Counted from the first letter of the stretch, positions 8,413 to 17,286 are shown. The stretch: DNA of 64,000 nt from Radicibacter daui (GCA_030657355.1 CP131057.1:455501-519500), one strand, 5' to 3'. The notes: a model not told the origin generated them from the sequence alone. Translations and numbers: made by a program.

Positions 8413-9171
8413 ATGACCAGACACATCCTTGGCGCGGCCGCGCTCGCCCTGTTTACGGCCACGGCCGGCTTCAACGCCCATGCCGCCGGCATCCACAATA
8501 TCGTCATCGTGCATGGCGCGCTTGCCGATGGATCCGGCTGGCGCCGGACGACCGAGCTGCTTGAAAAGCAGGGCTTCAATGTCACCGTGGTGCAGGAGCC
8601 GATCACCTCGCTGGAGGATGATGTGGCGGCGACAAACCGCGTGATCGATCTGCAGGCAGGGCCGGTGCTGCTGGTCGGCCACAGCTATGGCGGCATGGTC
8701 ATCACCGATGCCGGCAACAATCCGAAGGTCGCGGGCCTCGTCTATATCGCCGCATTCGAACCGGCAAAGGGCGAAAGCCTGATCGATCTTGCCAGTTCGA
8801 AGCCGCCGGCCGGCAACAGCGTCAAGGAAACGAAGGACGGCAAATATCTCTATCTCGACCCGGCAGCCTTCGCCGCGGACTTTGCCGCCGACGCCCCGAA
8901 GGACGTGACCGCCTTCATGGCAAAGTCACAGGTTTTCGCCGCCAAGGAAGCCTTCGTGACCAAGGCCGGGAACCCGGCCTGGGCCGCCAAGAAGAGCTGG
9001 GCGGTGGTCGCTACCCATGACCGCTCTATCAACCCGGACCTGGAGCGGGAGATGGCCAGCCGCGCCGGCAGCAAGGTCACGGAGATCAGCTCCAGCCACG
9101 CCGTCTTTCTTGCCCATGCCGGGCAGGTGGCCGGCGTGATCGAGGCCGCTGCCCGTGAGGCCGGCAACTAA
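8413..9171 (+). CDS. Secreted alpha/beta hydrolase (esterase-like)
   Basis: 252 residues. The signal peptide MTRHILGAAALALFTATAG... is cleaved near AHAA (residue 24). HGALADGSGW forms the oxyanion loop, GHSYGG the nucleophile elbow (Ser91), and the His lies in SSHAVFLAHAGQVA near 240. An in-frame extension to 8356 exists, but ATG 8413 follows AGAAAGG and begins the signal peptide. The pattern resembles the small methyl-esterase/salicylate-esterase-like hydrolases often annotated only as alpha/beta hydrolase. It lies 77 bases after the thioredoxin-like gene and may be cotranscribed. It converges on the GntR gene with 6 bases between stops. Confidence 0.87.
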   Translation: MTRHILGAAALALFTATAGFNAHAAGIHNIVIVHGALADGSGWRRTTELLEKQGFNVTVVQEPITSLEDDVAATNRVIDLQAGPVLLVGHSYGGMVITDAGNNPKVAGLVYIAAFEPAKGESLIDLASSKPPAGNSVKETKDGKYLYLDPAAFAADFAADAPKDVTAFMAKSQVFAAKEAFVTKAGNPAWAAKKSWAVVATHDRSINPDLEREMASRAGSKVTEISSSHAVFLAHAGQVAGVIEAAAREAGN

Positions 9172-9177
9172 GGGCCT

Positions 9178-9903
9178 TCAGAAGTAGGAGGGATACCGGG
9201 CGATGATCTGGCTGACCTGCGAGAGTGTTCCGGAAAGATGCTCCCGCACGGCGGTTTCCGCAGCAGCCAGATCCCCCGCCTCGATCGCGTCCAGTATCTT
9301 CTTGTGATAGTGCAGGATGTTAGCGGGTTTGCCCGGATCCGGCAGATTCAGATTTCTCAACCGGTCGATATGCCCCGAGCGGGCGGTGACCAGTTTCCAG
9401 AGGTTGGAAACGCCGGCCGCTTCGCACAGCTGCTGGTGAAACAGCCGGTCAAACCGGGCAAAACGCTCCAGATCGCCCCCTGCGAAGGCGGCTTCCTGCT
9501 GCGCATATACCTGCCGGGCCCCTGCAGCATGTTTCTTGTCGGGGTTAAGGGCGAGGCGCCGCGTTACCTCAAGCTCGACGGAAAGGCGCAGGAACTGGGT
9601 TTCACGCGCTTGCTCGACATCGATCTTGGAAACAGCCGTTTTTGACTGCGGATGAATGACCAGAAGCCCTTCTTCCTCGAGCTTCATCATCGCATCGCGG
9701 ACCGGGGTCTGGCTGACCTCGTAAAAATCGGCAATCTCGGCCCGGGACAGATGCTGGCCGGGCACAAATTCCAGTGCGACGATACGTTCGCGCAGGGCTT
9801 CACGGATCTGCTGGCTAACCGAAATGCGCCGGATTTCGGCACCCGGACGAAGCCCGCCCGAGGGCCCCTCAATATCGGCCAGCCTTGCGCCTCCAAGGCT
9901 CAT
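9178..9903 (-). CDS. GntR-family regulator (FadR/FCD subfamily)
   Basis: 241 residues. The winged helix spans about 25-95 (PGQHLSRAEIADFYEVSQTPVRDAMMKLEEEGLLVIHPQ), followed by an all-helical FCD ligand-binding domain (RLSVELEVTRRLAL ... FHQQLCEAAG ... HYHKKILDAIEAGD). FCD regulators usually respond to the organic acid handled by the adjacent operon. It is divergent from the TRAP/sugar-acid operon starting at 10037, the obvious target. A perfect palindrome at 9975-9988 between them is a candidate operator. Confidence 0.93.
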   Translation of the reverse strand: MSLGGARLADIEGPSGGLRPGAEIRRISVSQQIREALRERIVALEFVPGQHLSRAEIADFYEVSQTPVRDAMMKLEEEGLLVIHPQSKTAVSKIDVEQARETQFLRLSVELEVTRRLALNPDKKHAAGARQVYAQQEAAFAGGDLERFARFDRLFHQQLCEAAGVSNLWKLVTARSGHIDRLRNLNLPDPGKPANILHYHKKILDAIEAGDLAAAETAVREHLSGTLSQVSQIIARYPSYF

Positions 9904-9974
9904 AAACCTGCTCTCCCAGCAATCAGCGAATGCAACCGTTGCCGGGCATTCTACAACAGCGTTGACGTCGATAC

Positions 9975-9988
9975 ACTAATATATTAGT
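9975..9988. promoter_or_regulatory. Candidate operator of the GntR/TRAP divergent promoter
   Basis: ACTAATATATTAGT is a perfect 14-bp palindrome in the 133-bp gap between the GntR gene (start 9903) and the TRAP operon (start 10037). It is AT-rich in a GC-rich background. Position and symmetry suit an FCD-type GntR dimer. Prediction. Confidence 0.55.
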
Positions 9989-10036
9989 TCTCCAGTTGAA
10001 CGGGGCGAACCCCGTCAGAACACGAAACGGGAGGAA

Positions 10037-11065
10037 ATGATGACCCTTTGGAGAACTGCCGTTCTGGCAGCCTCCGTGTCTGCCCTTGCAGGCGCGGCAC
10101 ATGGCGAAACGCTGAACATCCAGACATCCTTCAATGCCGGCGACTTCTCGACCCAGTATCTGACGAAGACCTGGCTGCCGAAGATCAAGGAGATGACCGG
10201 CGGGCGTATCGAGATCACCCTGCTGCCGAGCGGCGCGGTTGTCCCCTCCAAGGACACGCCCGACGCCGTTGCTTCCGGCGCACTCGATGGCGATTTCACC
10301 TCGGTCAATTATTTCTCCGGTCGCGAGCCGGCCTTCGCCATCATGGGCGATCTCATTTCCGGCTATGACACGCCGGAGCAGATGATCGGCTTCTGCCAGG
10401 ATGGCGGCGGCGAAGCGGTGATGCAGAAGGCGTCCGACGCCATTACCGGCGGTGAAGTGCATGTTGTTGCCTGCGGCCCTTATTCCCGCGAAGCCCTGCC
10501 GGCCCGCGTGCCCATCCGCACCTTCGAGGATCTGGCCGGGAAGAAGATTCGTGCGCCCGAAGGTCTGGCCTCGGCCGTCTTCGCCGCAGCCGGGGCCTCT
10601 CCGGTCTCTATCCCGTTCTCGGAAGTCTATGGCGCGCTGGAAAAGGGCATCGTCGATGCCGCCGACGCTTCGGCCTATGTGAACAACGATGCGACCGGCC
10701 TCAACAATGTCGCACCGTATCCGCTGTTCCCCGGCATCCACTCGATGCCGTCAATGCAGTTCACCATCAGCAATGCCCGCTGGGAGAAGATCTCCCCGGC
10801 TGACCAGAAGGCGCTACGCGACTGGTGGTACGAGGCGATGTATGCCATGGCCAAGGAAGTCGCCAAGGAAGATGTGGCGCTTGCAAAACGCGATGAAGCC
10901 GGCGGCAAGGTGCATGTCATCGACTGGGCACAGGCCGACCGCGACAAGCTGCGCGTCGTCGCCCGCAAGCAGTGGGAAGCCTTCGCCCAGAAGTCTCCGT
11001 TGGCCAAGGAAGCGCTTGATGCCAACCTCGCCTACATGACCAGGATCGGGCTTTTCAAGCAGTAA
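10037..11065 (+). CDS. TRAP transporter substrate-binding protein (DctP family)
   Basis: 342 residues with a signal peptide cleaved near AHGE (about residue 24). The mature part has the DctP order: LPSGAVVPSKDTPDAVASGALDGDF, the RTFEDLAGKKIRAPEG loop with the substrate-carboxylate Arg, and the FSEVYGALEKGIVDAAD dimer/hinge region. It binds an organic acid in the periplasm and delivers it to the DctQM permease encoded next. GGGAGGAA gives a strong RBS; ATG 10040 is also possible. The downstream dehydratase and semialdehyde dehydrogenase suggest an aldonic or other sugar acid as ligand. Confidence 0.93.
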   Translation: MMTLWRTAVLAASVSALAGAAHGETLNIQTSFNAGDFSTQYLTKTWLPKIKEMTGGRIEITLLPSGAVVPSKDTPDAVASGALDGDFTSVNYFSGREPAFAIMGDLISGYDTPEQMIGFCQDGGGEAVMQKASDAITGGEVHVVACGPYSREALPARVPIRTFEDLAGKKIRAPEGLASAVFAAAGASPVSIPFSEVYGALEKGIVDAADASAYVNNDATGLNNVAPYPLFPGIHSMPSMQFTISNARWEKISPADQKALRDWWYEAMYAMAKEVAKEDVALAKRDEAGGKVHVIDWAQADRDKLRVVARKQWEAFAQKSPLAKEALDANLAYMTRIGLFKQ

Positions 11066-11083
11066 GGCCTGCCGACTGAACCC

Positions 11084-11121
11084 GCGCGCCGCCGCCGGAT
11101 TTTATGCCGGCTGCGGCGCGC
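11084..11121 (+). terminator. Strong GC hairpin between dctP and dctQ genes
   Basis: Two 15-base arms (11084-11098 and 11107-11121) pair with one mismatch around an 8-base loop, without a U-tract. It probably stabilises or attenuates mRNA, so the binding protein is made in excess of the permease. The upstream ATG at 11104 lies in this hairpin, which argues for the later dctQ start at 11149. Confidence 0.55.
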
Positions 11122-11148
11122 CCGGCCCCCGATCTTCCGGAAAAAGCG

Positions 11149-11670
11149 ATGAAACGTCTTCTGTCGCGGTATGCCGACATCATGGACGGGATCAGTGTCT
11201 TTATCGGACACGGCTGTTCCGTGCTGTTTTTCGTGTGTATCGCCGTCTCTGCCCTTGAGGTGGTCCTGCGCTACGGCTTCGACCACCCCACCATCTGGTC
11301 CACCGAAATCGCGATGACCCTGTGCGCCACCGCCTGGGTGCTCGCCGTCGGTTATGTCACCAAACGTAATCGTCACATCTCCATCACCATGATGGAGCTG
11401 CTGGTTGGCCCCAGGGTCTGGCACTATTTCCGGCTGCTGCAGATGCTAATCGCTGCTGGCGCCGTAACGGTGCTGACCCTTGCCCTCTGGGGCCCGGCGG
11501 CACGGGCGCTTGCCCGCATCGAATATTCCGGCTCCGCCTTCAACTCGCCCCAGCCCACTTATTTCAAAACCATGATCATCGCCGGTTGCGGTCTCTACCT
11601 GCTGCAACTCGTCGCCAACATCATCCGGTGGGCGCAAGGCACCGAACAGGAGGCCGGCGGTGGGCATTGA
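11149..11670 (+). CDS. TRAP transporter small permease (DctQ family)
   Basis: 173 residues with four predicted membrane helices (about 20-42, 55-76, 97-120, 140-162) and the DctQ signature region ALEVVLRYGFDHPTIWSTEIAM. ATG 11149 follows GGAAAAAG; an earlier ATG at 11104 sits in a hairpin and lacks an RBS. Its end overlaps the large permease start by 11 bases, indicating translational coupling. Confidence 0.9.
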   Translation: MKRLLSRYADIMDGISVFIGHGCSVLFFVCIAVSALEVVLRYGFDHPTIWSTEIAMTLCATAWVLAVGYVTKRNRHISITMMELLVGPRVWHYFRLLQMLIAAGAVTVLTLALWGPAARALARIEYSGSAFNSPQPTYFKTMIIAGCGLYLLQLVANIIRWAQGTEQEAGGGH

Positions 11671-12976
11671 AATTATCACCCTGCTCATCGTCGCCGGCCT
11701 GCTGGCGCTGATGGCTCTGGGCGTCCCGCTCGGCGTCACCACCCTGACGGTTTCGCTGGCAACGGCGCTGCTCTATTTCGGCGAACGGGCCGGCTTCTTC
11801 ATCGTTGCCGCCAATGTCGGCGAGGTTTTGCACAAGTACGAACTGATCGCCGTGCCATTCTTCGTCTTCATGGCGAATGTGCTCGAGCGCTCCGGCATCG
11901 CCAAATCGCTCTTCGATTCAATGGCGATCATGGGGGGACGTTTCCGTGGGTCGGTCGCGGTGCAAACCTGCATCGTCGCCGTCGTGCTGGCGGCCATGTC
12001 CGGCATCATGGGCGGCGAGATTGTCATGCTTGGCCTCATTGCCCTGCCGCAGATGCTGCGCCTTGGTTATGACCGCAAGCTTTCCATCGGCATCATCTGC
12101 GCTGCCGGCGCCCTGGCCACGCTGATCCCGCCGTCGGTGGTGCTCATTGTCTATGGCCTTGCCGCCCAGGTCTCCATCACCAAGCTCTTTGCTTCTTCGG
12201 TGGTGCCCGGGCTGCTGCTGGCAACGCTCTATATCGGCTACATCCTCATCCGCGTTCGCCTGAACCCGGCGATGGCACCGATCTACGACATCCCGGAAAC
12301 CGGGCTGCCTTTTTTCCAGCGGCTTAAATTCCTGCGCGGCACCATCCTGCCGGGCGTGCTGATCGGCGCGGTGCTGGGTGTCATCTATTCCGGCATCGCC
12401 ACCGTGACAGAGGCCGCTGCCGTGGGGGCCGTGGGCGCGGTGGGGGTGGCCGCCATCCGGCGCGAGCTCAACTGGCGCATGATGCGCGATGCCATGCGCC
12501 AGACGGTGCTGACGGTCGGCTCCATCATCTGGCTGGTGCTCGGCGCCATCTCGCTGATCGGCATCTATAACCGTATCGGCGGCGGAGATTTCCTGCGCGG
12601 TCTGCTGACCTCGCTCGACATTCCGCCGATCATGGTGATCGTGGTGATGATGCTGATCGTGATGGTGCTCGGCACCTTCCTTGAATGGATCGCGATCCTC
12701 TTCATCACCGTGCCGATCTTCGCGCCTGTGGTTGTCGATCTCGGTTACGACCCGATCTGGTTCGGCGTGCTCTTCGCCATGAACATCCAGATTTATTACC
12801 TCTCGCCGCCCTTTGGCCCGGCCTGCTTCTTCCTGAAATCGGTCGCGCCAAAAAGCATCGAGCTGCAGGAGATTTTCGCCGCGGTCATGCCCTTCATCGC
12901 CTTGCAGGCGGTGGGCATGTTCCTGGTGCTGTTCTTCCCGCAGATCGCGCTGTGGCTACCCGCAATGTTCCAGTGA
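11660..12976 (+). CDS. TRAP transporter large permease (DctM family)
   Basis: 438 residues starting with GTG inside the end of dctQ. About 12 hydrophobic segments with DctM landmarks: LGVPLGVTTLTVSL, AAMSGIMGGEIVMLG, GALATLIPPSVVLIVYG, and PPFGPACFFLKSVAP. It forms the Na+-driven membrane translocator with DctQ for the solute captured by the 10037 binding protein. Confidence 0.94.
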   Translation: MGIEIITLLIVAGLLALMALGVPLGVTTLTVSLATALLYFGERAGFFIVAANVGEVLHKYELIAVPFFVFMANVLERSGIAKSLFDSMAIMGGRFRGSVAVQTCIVAVVLAAMSGIMGGEIVMLGLIALPQMLRLGYDRKLSIGIICAAGALATLIPPSVVLIVYGLAAQVSITKLFASSVVPGLLLATLYIGYILIRVRLNPAMAPIYDIPETGLPFFQRLKFLRGTILPGVLIGAVLGVIYSGIATVTEAAAVGAVGAVGVAAIRRELNWRMMRDAMRQTVLTVGSIIWLVLGAISLIGIYNRIGGGDFLRGLLTSLDIPPIMVIVVMMLIVMVLGTFLEWIAILFITVPIFAPVVVDLGYDPIWFGVLFAMNIQIYYLSPPFGPACFFLKSVAPKSIELQEIFAAVMPFIALQAVGMFLVLFFPQIALWLPAMFQ

Positions 12977-12988
12977 GGAGGCGAGGGG

Positions 12989-13171
12989 ATGCCCGATAAC
13001 GACCCCGATCTGACCCGCGCTGACCTGACCCGGCAGGACGAGGACATGTCCGCGGTCGGGTTTGGCGAGGATGAGACGCTCGACCGTCACGATTTCGGCA
13101 ACTGGCCGGAAGTGGCCGGCGTGATTTTCACCGCGCTCGTCCTCTGGCTGATGTTTGCATTTACCGGATAA
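12989..13171 (+). CDS. Small single-span membrane protein (60 aa)
   Basis: Starts 12 bases after the DctM stop with AGGAGGCGAGGGG directly before ATG, and ends 6 bases before the dehydratase. The N-terminal 38 residues are acidic and hydrophilic (DNDPDLTRADLTRQDEDM, GEDETLDRHDFG). The last 20 form one membrane helix (VAGVIFTALVLWLMFAFTG). I do not recognise a family. Strong RBS, tight packing and a clean topology support a real gene. It may be an accessory subunit of the TRAP permease (inference). Confidence 0.7.
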   Translation: MPDNDPDLTRADLTRQDEDMSAVGFGEDETLDRHDFGNWPEVAGVIFTALVLWLMFAFTG

Positions 13172-13177
13172 TTCCCC

Positions 13178-14911
13178 ATGAACGGCAAAAAACCTGAAGA
13201 TCTCCGCTCCGCCCGCTGGTTTGCGCCCGATGACCTGCGCAGCTTCGGCCACCGCTCGCGGATGATGCAGCTCGGCTATTCCGAGGAGGATTTCAAGAAC
13301 AAGCCCGTGATCGGCGTGCTCAACACCTGGTCCGAGCTCAATACCTGCCATTCGCATTTCAAGGAGCGGGTACAGGACGTCAAACGCGGCGTATTGCAGG
13401 CCGGAGGCTTTCCGGTCGAGATGCCGTCGCTCTCGGTTGATGAAAGCTTCACCAAGCCGACTTCCATGCTCTACCGCAACCTGCTGGCGATGGAGACGGA
13501 AGAGATGATCCGTTCCCACCCGCTGGACGGGGTGGTGCTGATGGGGGGCTGTGACAAGACCACCCCCGGCCTTGTCATGGGTGCCATTTCCGCCGGCGTT
13601 CCGATGATTTATCTGCCGGCCGGGCCAATGCTGCGCGGCAACTATGCCGGCAAGATCCTCGGTTCCGGCTCCGATGCCTGGAAATATTGGGACGAACGAC
13701 GGGCCGGCAATGTCTCCGACGCAGAATGGACCGGCATCCAGGGTGGGATTGCGCGCTCTGCCGGCACCTGCATGACGATGGGCACCGCCTCCACCATGAC
13801 GGCAATTGCCGATGCGATGGGGCTGACGCTGCCCGGCGCCTCTTCCATCCCCGCCGTAGATGCCGGACACCAGCGCATGGGGGCGGGATGCGGCCGGCGT
13901 ATCGTGGAGATGGTCTGGGAAGATCTGACGCCGGAAAAAATCATTACCGACGCCGCCTGCCGCAATGCCGCTGTTGTTGCCATGGCAACCGGCTGCTCGA
14001 CCAACGCTGTGGTGCATCTCATCGCCATGGCGCGCCGCGCGGGGGTGGATCTGACGCTGAACGATCTTGATGCGCTCGGACGGATTACGCCGCTCATCGC
14101 CAACGTCCGCCCCGCGGGCAAGGACTATCTGATGGAGGATTTTTATTATGCCGGCGGCCTGCGCGCGCTGATGAAACAGCTGGGTGACCGGCTGGACCTT
14201 TCGGCACTGACTGTTACCGGCAAGAGCATGGGGGAAAATCTGGAAGGCGCCGTGGTTTACAACCACGATGTCATCCGTCCGCTCGACAATCCGGTTTACG
14301 CGGAAGGCTCGCTCGCCGTTCTGCGCGGTAATCTGTGCCCGGATGGCGCCGTCATCAAACCCGCTGCCTGCGACCCCAAATTCTATGTCCATCAGGGCCC
14401 GGCGCTGGTGTTTGACAGCTATCCGGAGATGAAGGCCGCCATCGACGATGAAAATCTCGATGTCGGGCCGGACCATGTGCTGGTGCTGCGCAATGCCGGG
14501 CCGCTCGGCGGGCCGGGCTTTCCTGAATGGGGCATGTTGCCGATCCCCAGGGCGCTGATCAAACAGGGCCACCGTGACATGCTGCGCCTCTCCGATGCCC
14601 GCATGTCCGGCACTTCTTATGGCGCCTGTATCCTCCATGTGGCGCCGGAAAGTTATGTCGGAGGCCCGCTGGCGTTGCTGCGCACAGGAGACATCGTCCG
14701 GCTGAACCTGCCGGAACGGCGCCTCGACATGCTGGTGGATGAAGAGGAGATCGCCCGCCGCCGGGCCGCCTGGGTTCCGCCCAGACCCCGCTTCGAGCGC
14801 GGGTACGGCTACATGTTCGCGCGCCACGTGACGCAGGCGGACAAAGGCTGTGACTTTGATTTCCTGCAGTCCGACTTCGGCCGCCCGGCCGGCGAACCCG
14901 ACATTTTCTGA
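13178..14911 (+). CDS. IlvD/Edd-family dehydratase, probably aldonate (L-arabinonate-type) dehydratase
   Basis: 577 residues, the length of sugar-acid dehydratases such as rhizobial L-arabinonate dehydratase. Fe-S ligands are visible at C58 (LNTCHSH), C125 (GGCDKTTPG) and C198 (SAGTCMTMG), with K127 as the Mg-binding Lys. The C-terminal domain has the LSDARMSGTSYGACILHVAPE motif with the proposed catalytic Ser. It converts an aldonate to a 2-keto-3-deoxy acid in the cytoplasm. Neighbours (TRAP uptake, RraA-like protein, KGSA dehydrogenase) support sugar-acid catabolism over branched-chain amino-acid synthesis. The exact stereochemistry of the substrate is unknown. Confidence 0.88.
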   Translation: MNGKKPEDLRSARWFAPDDLRSFGHRSRMMQLGYSEEDFKNKPVIGVLNTWSELNTCHSHFKERVQDVKRGVLQAGGFPVEMPSLSVDESFTKPTSMLYRNLLAMETEEMIRSHPLDGVVLMGGCDKTTPGLVMGAISAGVPMIYLPAGPMLRGNYAGKILGSGSDAWKYWDERRAGNVSDAEWTGIQGGIARSAGTCMTMGTASTMTAIADAMGLTLPGASSIPAVDAGHQRMGAGCGRRIVEMVWEDLTPEKIITDAACRNAAVVAMATGCSTNAVVHLIAMARRAGVDLTLNDLDALGRITPLIANVRPAGKDYLMEDFYYAGGLRALMKQLGDRLDLSALTVTGKSMGENLEGAVVYNHDVIRPLDNPVYAEGSLAVLRGNLCPDGAVIKPAACDPKFYVHQGPALVFDSYPEMKAAIDDENLDVGPDHVLVLRNAGPLGGPGFPEWGMLPIPRALIKQGHRDMLRLSDARMSGTSYGACILHVAPESYVGGPLALLRTGDIVRLNLPERRLDMLVDEEEIARRRAAWVPPRPRFERGYGYMFARHVTQADKGCDFDFLQSDFGRPAGEPDIF

Positions 14912-14968
14912 TCCAGGCGGCCGCCACGGCCCCCAATCCCGTAAATGCCCTGAAGGAGGCGAGAGACC

Positions 14969-15694
14969 ATGAGCGACTATGTGCTTTCCGACGCCACGCG
15001 CGAAAAGCTGCTGAAAGCTTCCACGGCAACCGTTGCCACCGCGCTCTACAAGCGCGGCCTGCGCAAGCAGTTCATCCAGGGTGTGGTGCCGGTATCCCCC
15101 AAGGCGCAGAACATGGTCGGGCAGGCCTTTACCCTGCGCTACATCCCGGCGCGCGAGGATCGCAATCCGATCACCGTGTTCCGCAATGCCGACCACCCCC
15201 AGCGTGTCGCCATCGAAACCTGTCCGCCGGGCTGGATCCTGGTGATGGATGCACGCAAGGATGCCGATGCGGCCACGGCCGGCTCCATCCTCGTTACCCG
15301 CCTTGCCGTGCGGGGCGGCGGCGGAATTGTCTCCGATGGCGGTTTTCGCGATGTCACCGGCATCGGCGCGCTCGGCATGCCAGCCTATTGCGCCCGCCCT
15401 TCGGCACCGACCAACCTTACGCTGCATGAAGCGCTCGACATCAACGTGCCGATTTCCTGCGGTGATGCCCCGGTGTTCCCCGGCGATGTGCTGGTGGGGG
15501 ATCGGGACGGCGTGATGGTTATCCCGGCCCATCTGGCTGACGAAATCGCCGATGAATGTGTTGCGATGGAAAGCTATGAGGATTTTGTGCTGGAAGAGGT
15601 GAAGGCCGGCGCCCCGATCATCGGCCTCTACCCCTGCACGAAGGAAGAAAACCAGCAGAGATATGAGGACTGGCGCACAAGGAACAATCGCTGA
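14969..15694 (+). CDS. RraA-family protein (class II aldolase-like)
   Basis: 241 residues with the RraA/HMG-aldolase fold signature: STATVATALYKRGL, the GGGGIVSDGGFRDVTGI core (Arg and Asp for Mg-pyruvate binding) and VFPGDVLVGDRDGVMVIPAHL. Catalytic family members cleave 4-hydroxy-2-oxo acids to pyruvate plus an aldehyde or oxo acid; others only inhibit RNase E. The position between a sugar-acid dehydratase and a semialdehyde dehydrogenase points to an enzyme of the pathway, either an aldolase or the unidentified second dehydration step (inference). SD AAGGAGGCGAG precedes the start. Confidence 0.85.
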   Translation: MSDYVLSDATREKLLKASTATVATALYKRGLRKQFIQGVVPVSPKAQNMVGQAFTLRYIPAREDRNPITVFRNADHPQRVAIETCPPGWILVMDARKDADAATAGSILVTRLAVRGGGGIVSDGGFRDVTGIGALGMPAYCARPSAPTNLTLHEALDINVPISCGDAPVFPGDVLVGDRDGVMVIPAHLADEIADECVAMESYEDFVLEEVKAGAPIIGLYPCTKEENQQRYEDWRTRNNR

Positions 15695-15731
15695 GGCCGC
15701 GCCACCCTCCTGAAACTGAAGGACCAGACGA

Positions 15732-17246
15732 ATGACCTACAAGCCGCATGGCCGCCACCTGATCGCGGGTGATTGGGTAGACGCCCCTGGGAGCTTTATG
15801 TCCGCCCCCGCCCATGGAGAAGCGCATCGCTATTCCAGCGGCACACCCGCGCTGGTCGACAGTGCCGTGCAGGCAGCGGAAGAGGCTTTCTGGTCTTTCG
15901 GTTATTCGACGCGCGCGAAGCGGGCCGGGTTTTTAAGGGCCATCGCCGATGAAATAGAGGCGAGGGGAGAGGCCCTGACCGCGATGGGCAGCAGCGAGAC
16001 CGGCCTTCCGGCCGGACGCCTTGAGGGGGAGCGTGGCCGTACCACCGGCCAGCTCCGGCTTTTTGCCGCCCACATCGAAAAGGGCGACTATCTGGACCAC
16101 CGGCACGATCCGGCACTACCGGACCGCAGACCGCTGCCGCGCCCCGATCTGCACCTTCTCCAGCGCCCCATCGGCCCGGTCGCCGTTTTTGGCGCTTCCA
16201 ACTTTCCGCTCGCCTTTTCCACGGCTGGTGGCGATACCGCCTCGGCCTTTGCTGCCGGCTGTCCCGTGGTGGTAAAGGGCCACCCGGCACACCCCGGCAC
16301 CAGTGAAATCGTCAGCGAAGCGATCCATGCGGCGGTGGTGAAGTGCGGCCTTCACCCCGGCGTTTTCTCCCATATTCATGGCGACAGCCGCGAGGTGGGG
16401 CAGGCACTGGTGCAGCATCCGCTCATCCGGGCAGTCGGCTTTACCGGCTCACTGGCCGGCGGCAAGGCCCTGTTCGATCTTTGCGCCAGCCGGCCAGAGC
16501 CCATTCCCTTTTTCGGCGAGCTGGGCTCGGTCAATCCGATGTTTCTGCTGCCAGCGGCCACCGCGGCGCGCGGCGCGGCGATCAGTACCGGTTGGGCCGG
16601 TTCACTGACACTTGGAGCCGGGCAGTTCTGCACCAATCCGGGTATCGCCATCGTACTGGACGGGCCGGAGGGCCGGATGTTCATCGATGCCGCGACGGAA
16701 GCCCTGAAGGCGGCCCCCGGTCAGACCATGCTGACCGACGGCATTGCCAGCGCTTTCCGCACTGGCCGGCAGCGGCTGTCCGCCATCACCGGCGTGCGTG
16801 AAGTGCTGAATGTTGCCTGTGAGCAGCGCAATGCCGCGCCGGCGCTTTATGAAGTCAGCGGCAAGAGCTGGCTGGAAAATGAAGCGCTCGGCGAGGAGGT
16901 TTTCGGCCCGCTCGGCCTTGTGGTCGTTGCAGCGGATATTGAAGAGATGCTGGCGATTGCCCGCAGCCTCCACGGCCAGCTGACCTGCACCTTGCAGATG
17001 GATGCCGGCGACGCCGACATAGCCCGCAAACTGCTGCCCATCCTTGAGCGCAAGGCCGGGCGCATCCTCGCTAACGGTTTTCCGACCGGCGTCGAGGTGT
17101 GCGACAGCATGGTGCATGGCGGGCCCTATCCGGCCTCCACCAATTTCGGCGCGACCTCGGTGGGCACGATGGCCATCCGGCGTTTCCTGCGGCCGGTCTG
17201 TTATCAGGATTTGCCGGTTGATCTGCTGCCGGCGGATGCACAGTAA
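15732..17246 (+). CDS. Alpha-ketoglutaric semialdehyde dehydrogenase
   Basis: 504 residues of the aldehyde dehydrogenase superfamily. The divergent landmarks of the KGSADH group are visible: FGASNFPLAFSTAGGDTASAFAAGCPVVVKGHPAHPGTSE, the FTGS motif, catalytic E263 (FFGELGSVNP) and nucleophile C300 (GAGQFCTNPG). In the Weimberg-type route it oxidises 2,5-dioxovalerate to 2-oxoglutarate with NAD(P)+. It ends the operon; a clear hairpin terminator follows. The DHDPS-type dehydratase that normally makes 2,5-dioxovalerate is not in this operon. Confidence 0.88.
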   Translation: MTYKPHGRHLIAGDWVDAPGSFMSAPAHGEAHRYSSGTPALVDSAVQAAEEAFWSFGYSTRAKRAGFLRAIADEIEARGEALTAMGSSETGLPAGRLEGERGRTTGQLRLFAAHIEKGDYLDHRHDPALPDRRPLPRPDLHLLQRPIGPVAVFGASNFPLAFSTAGGDTASAFAAGCPVVVKGHPAHPGTSEIVSEAIHAAVVKCGLHPGVFSHIHGDSREVGQALVQHPLIRAVGFTGSLAGGKALFDLCASRPEPIPFFGELGSVNPMFLLPAATAARGAAISTGWAGSLTLGAGQFCTNPGIAIVLDGPEGRMFIDAATEALKAAPGQTMLTDGIASAFRTGRQRLSAITGVREVLNVACEQRNAAPALYEVSGKSWLENEALGEEVFGPLGLVVVAADIEEMLAIARSLHGQLTCTLQMDAGDADIARKLLPILERKAGRILANGFPTGVEVCDSMVHGGPYPASTNFGATSVGTMAIRRFLRPVCYQDLPVDLLPADAQ

Positions 17247-17254
17247 GCAGAAAA

Positions 17255-17281
17255 TGGCTGCGCTTGCCGCAGCCACTTTTT
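17255..17281. terminator. Bidirectional intrinsic terminator
   Basis: Stem TGGCTGCG / CGCAGCCA (17255-17262, 17268-17275) with a 5-base loop, followed by CTTTTTT on the plus strand and preceded by AAAA, which reads as TTTT on the minus strand. It lies between the convergent dehydrogenase and 17287 genes and can end both transcripts. Confidence 0.85.
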
Positions 17282-17286
17282 TGTCG

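Noticed and set aside
12956-15532. 858-codon open frame on the minus strand
   Set aside because: It lies wholly opposite the small membrane protein, dehydratase and RraA genes, has low-complexity His/Arg/Gly-rich translation and no family motif. It is a codon-bias artefact of GC-rich genes.
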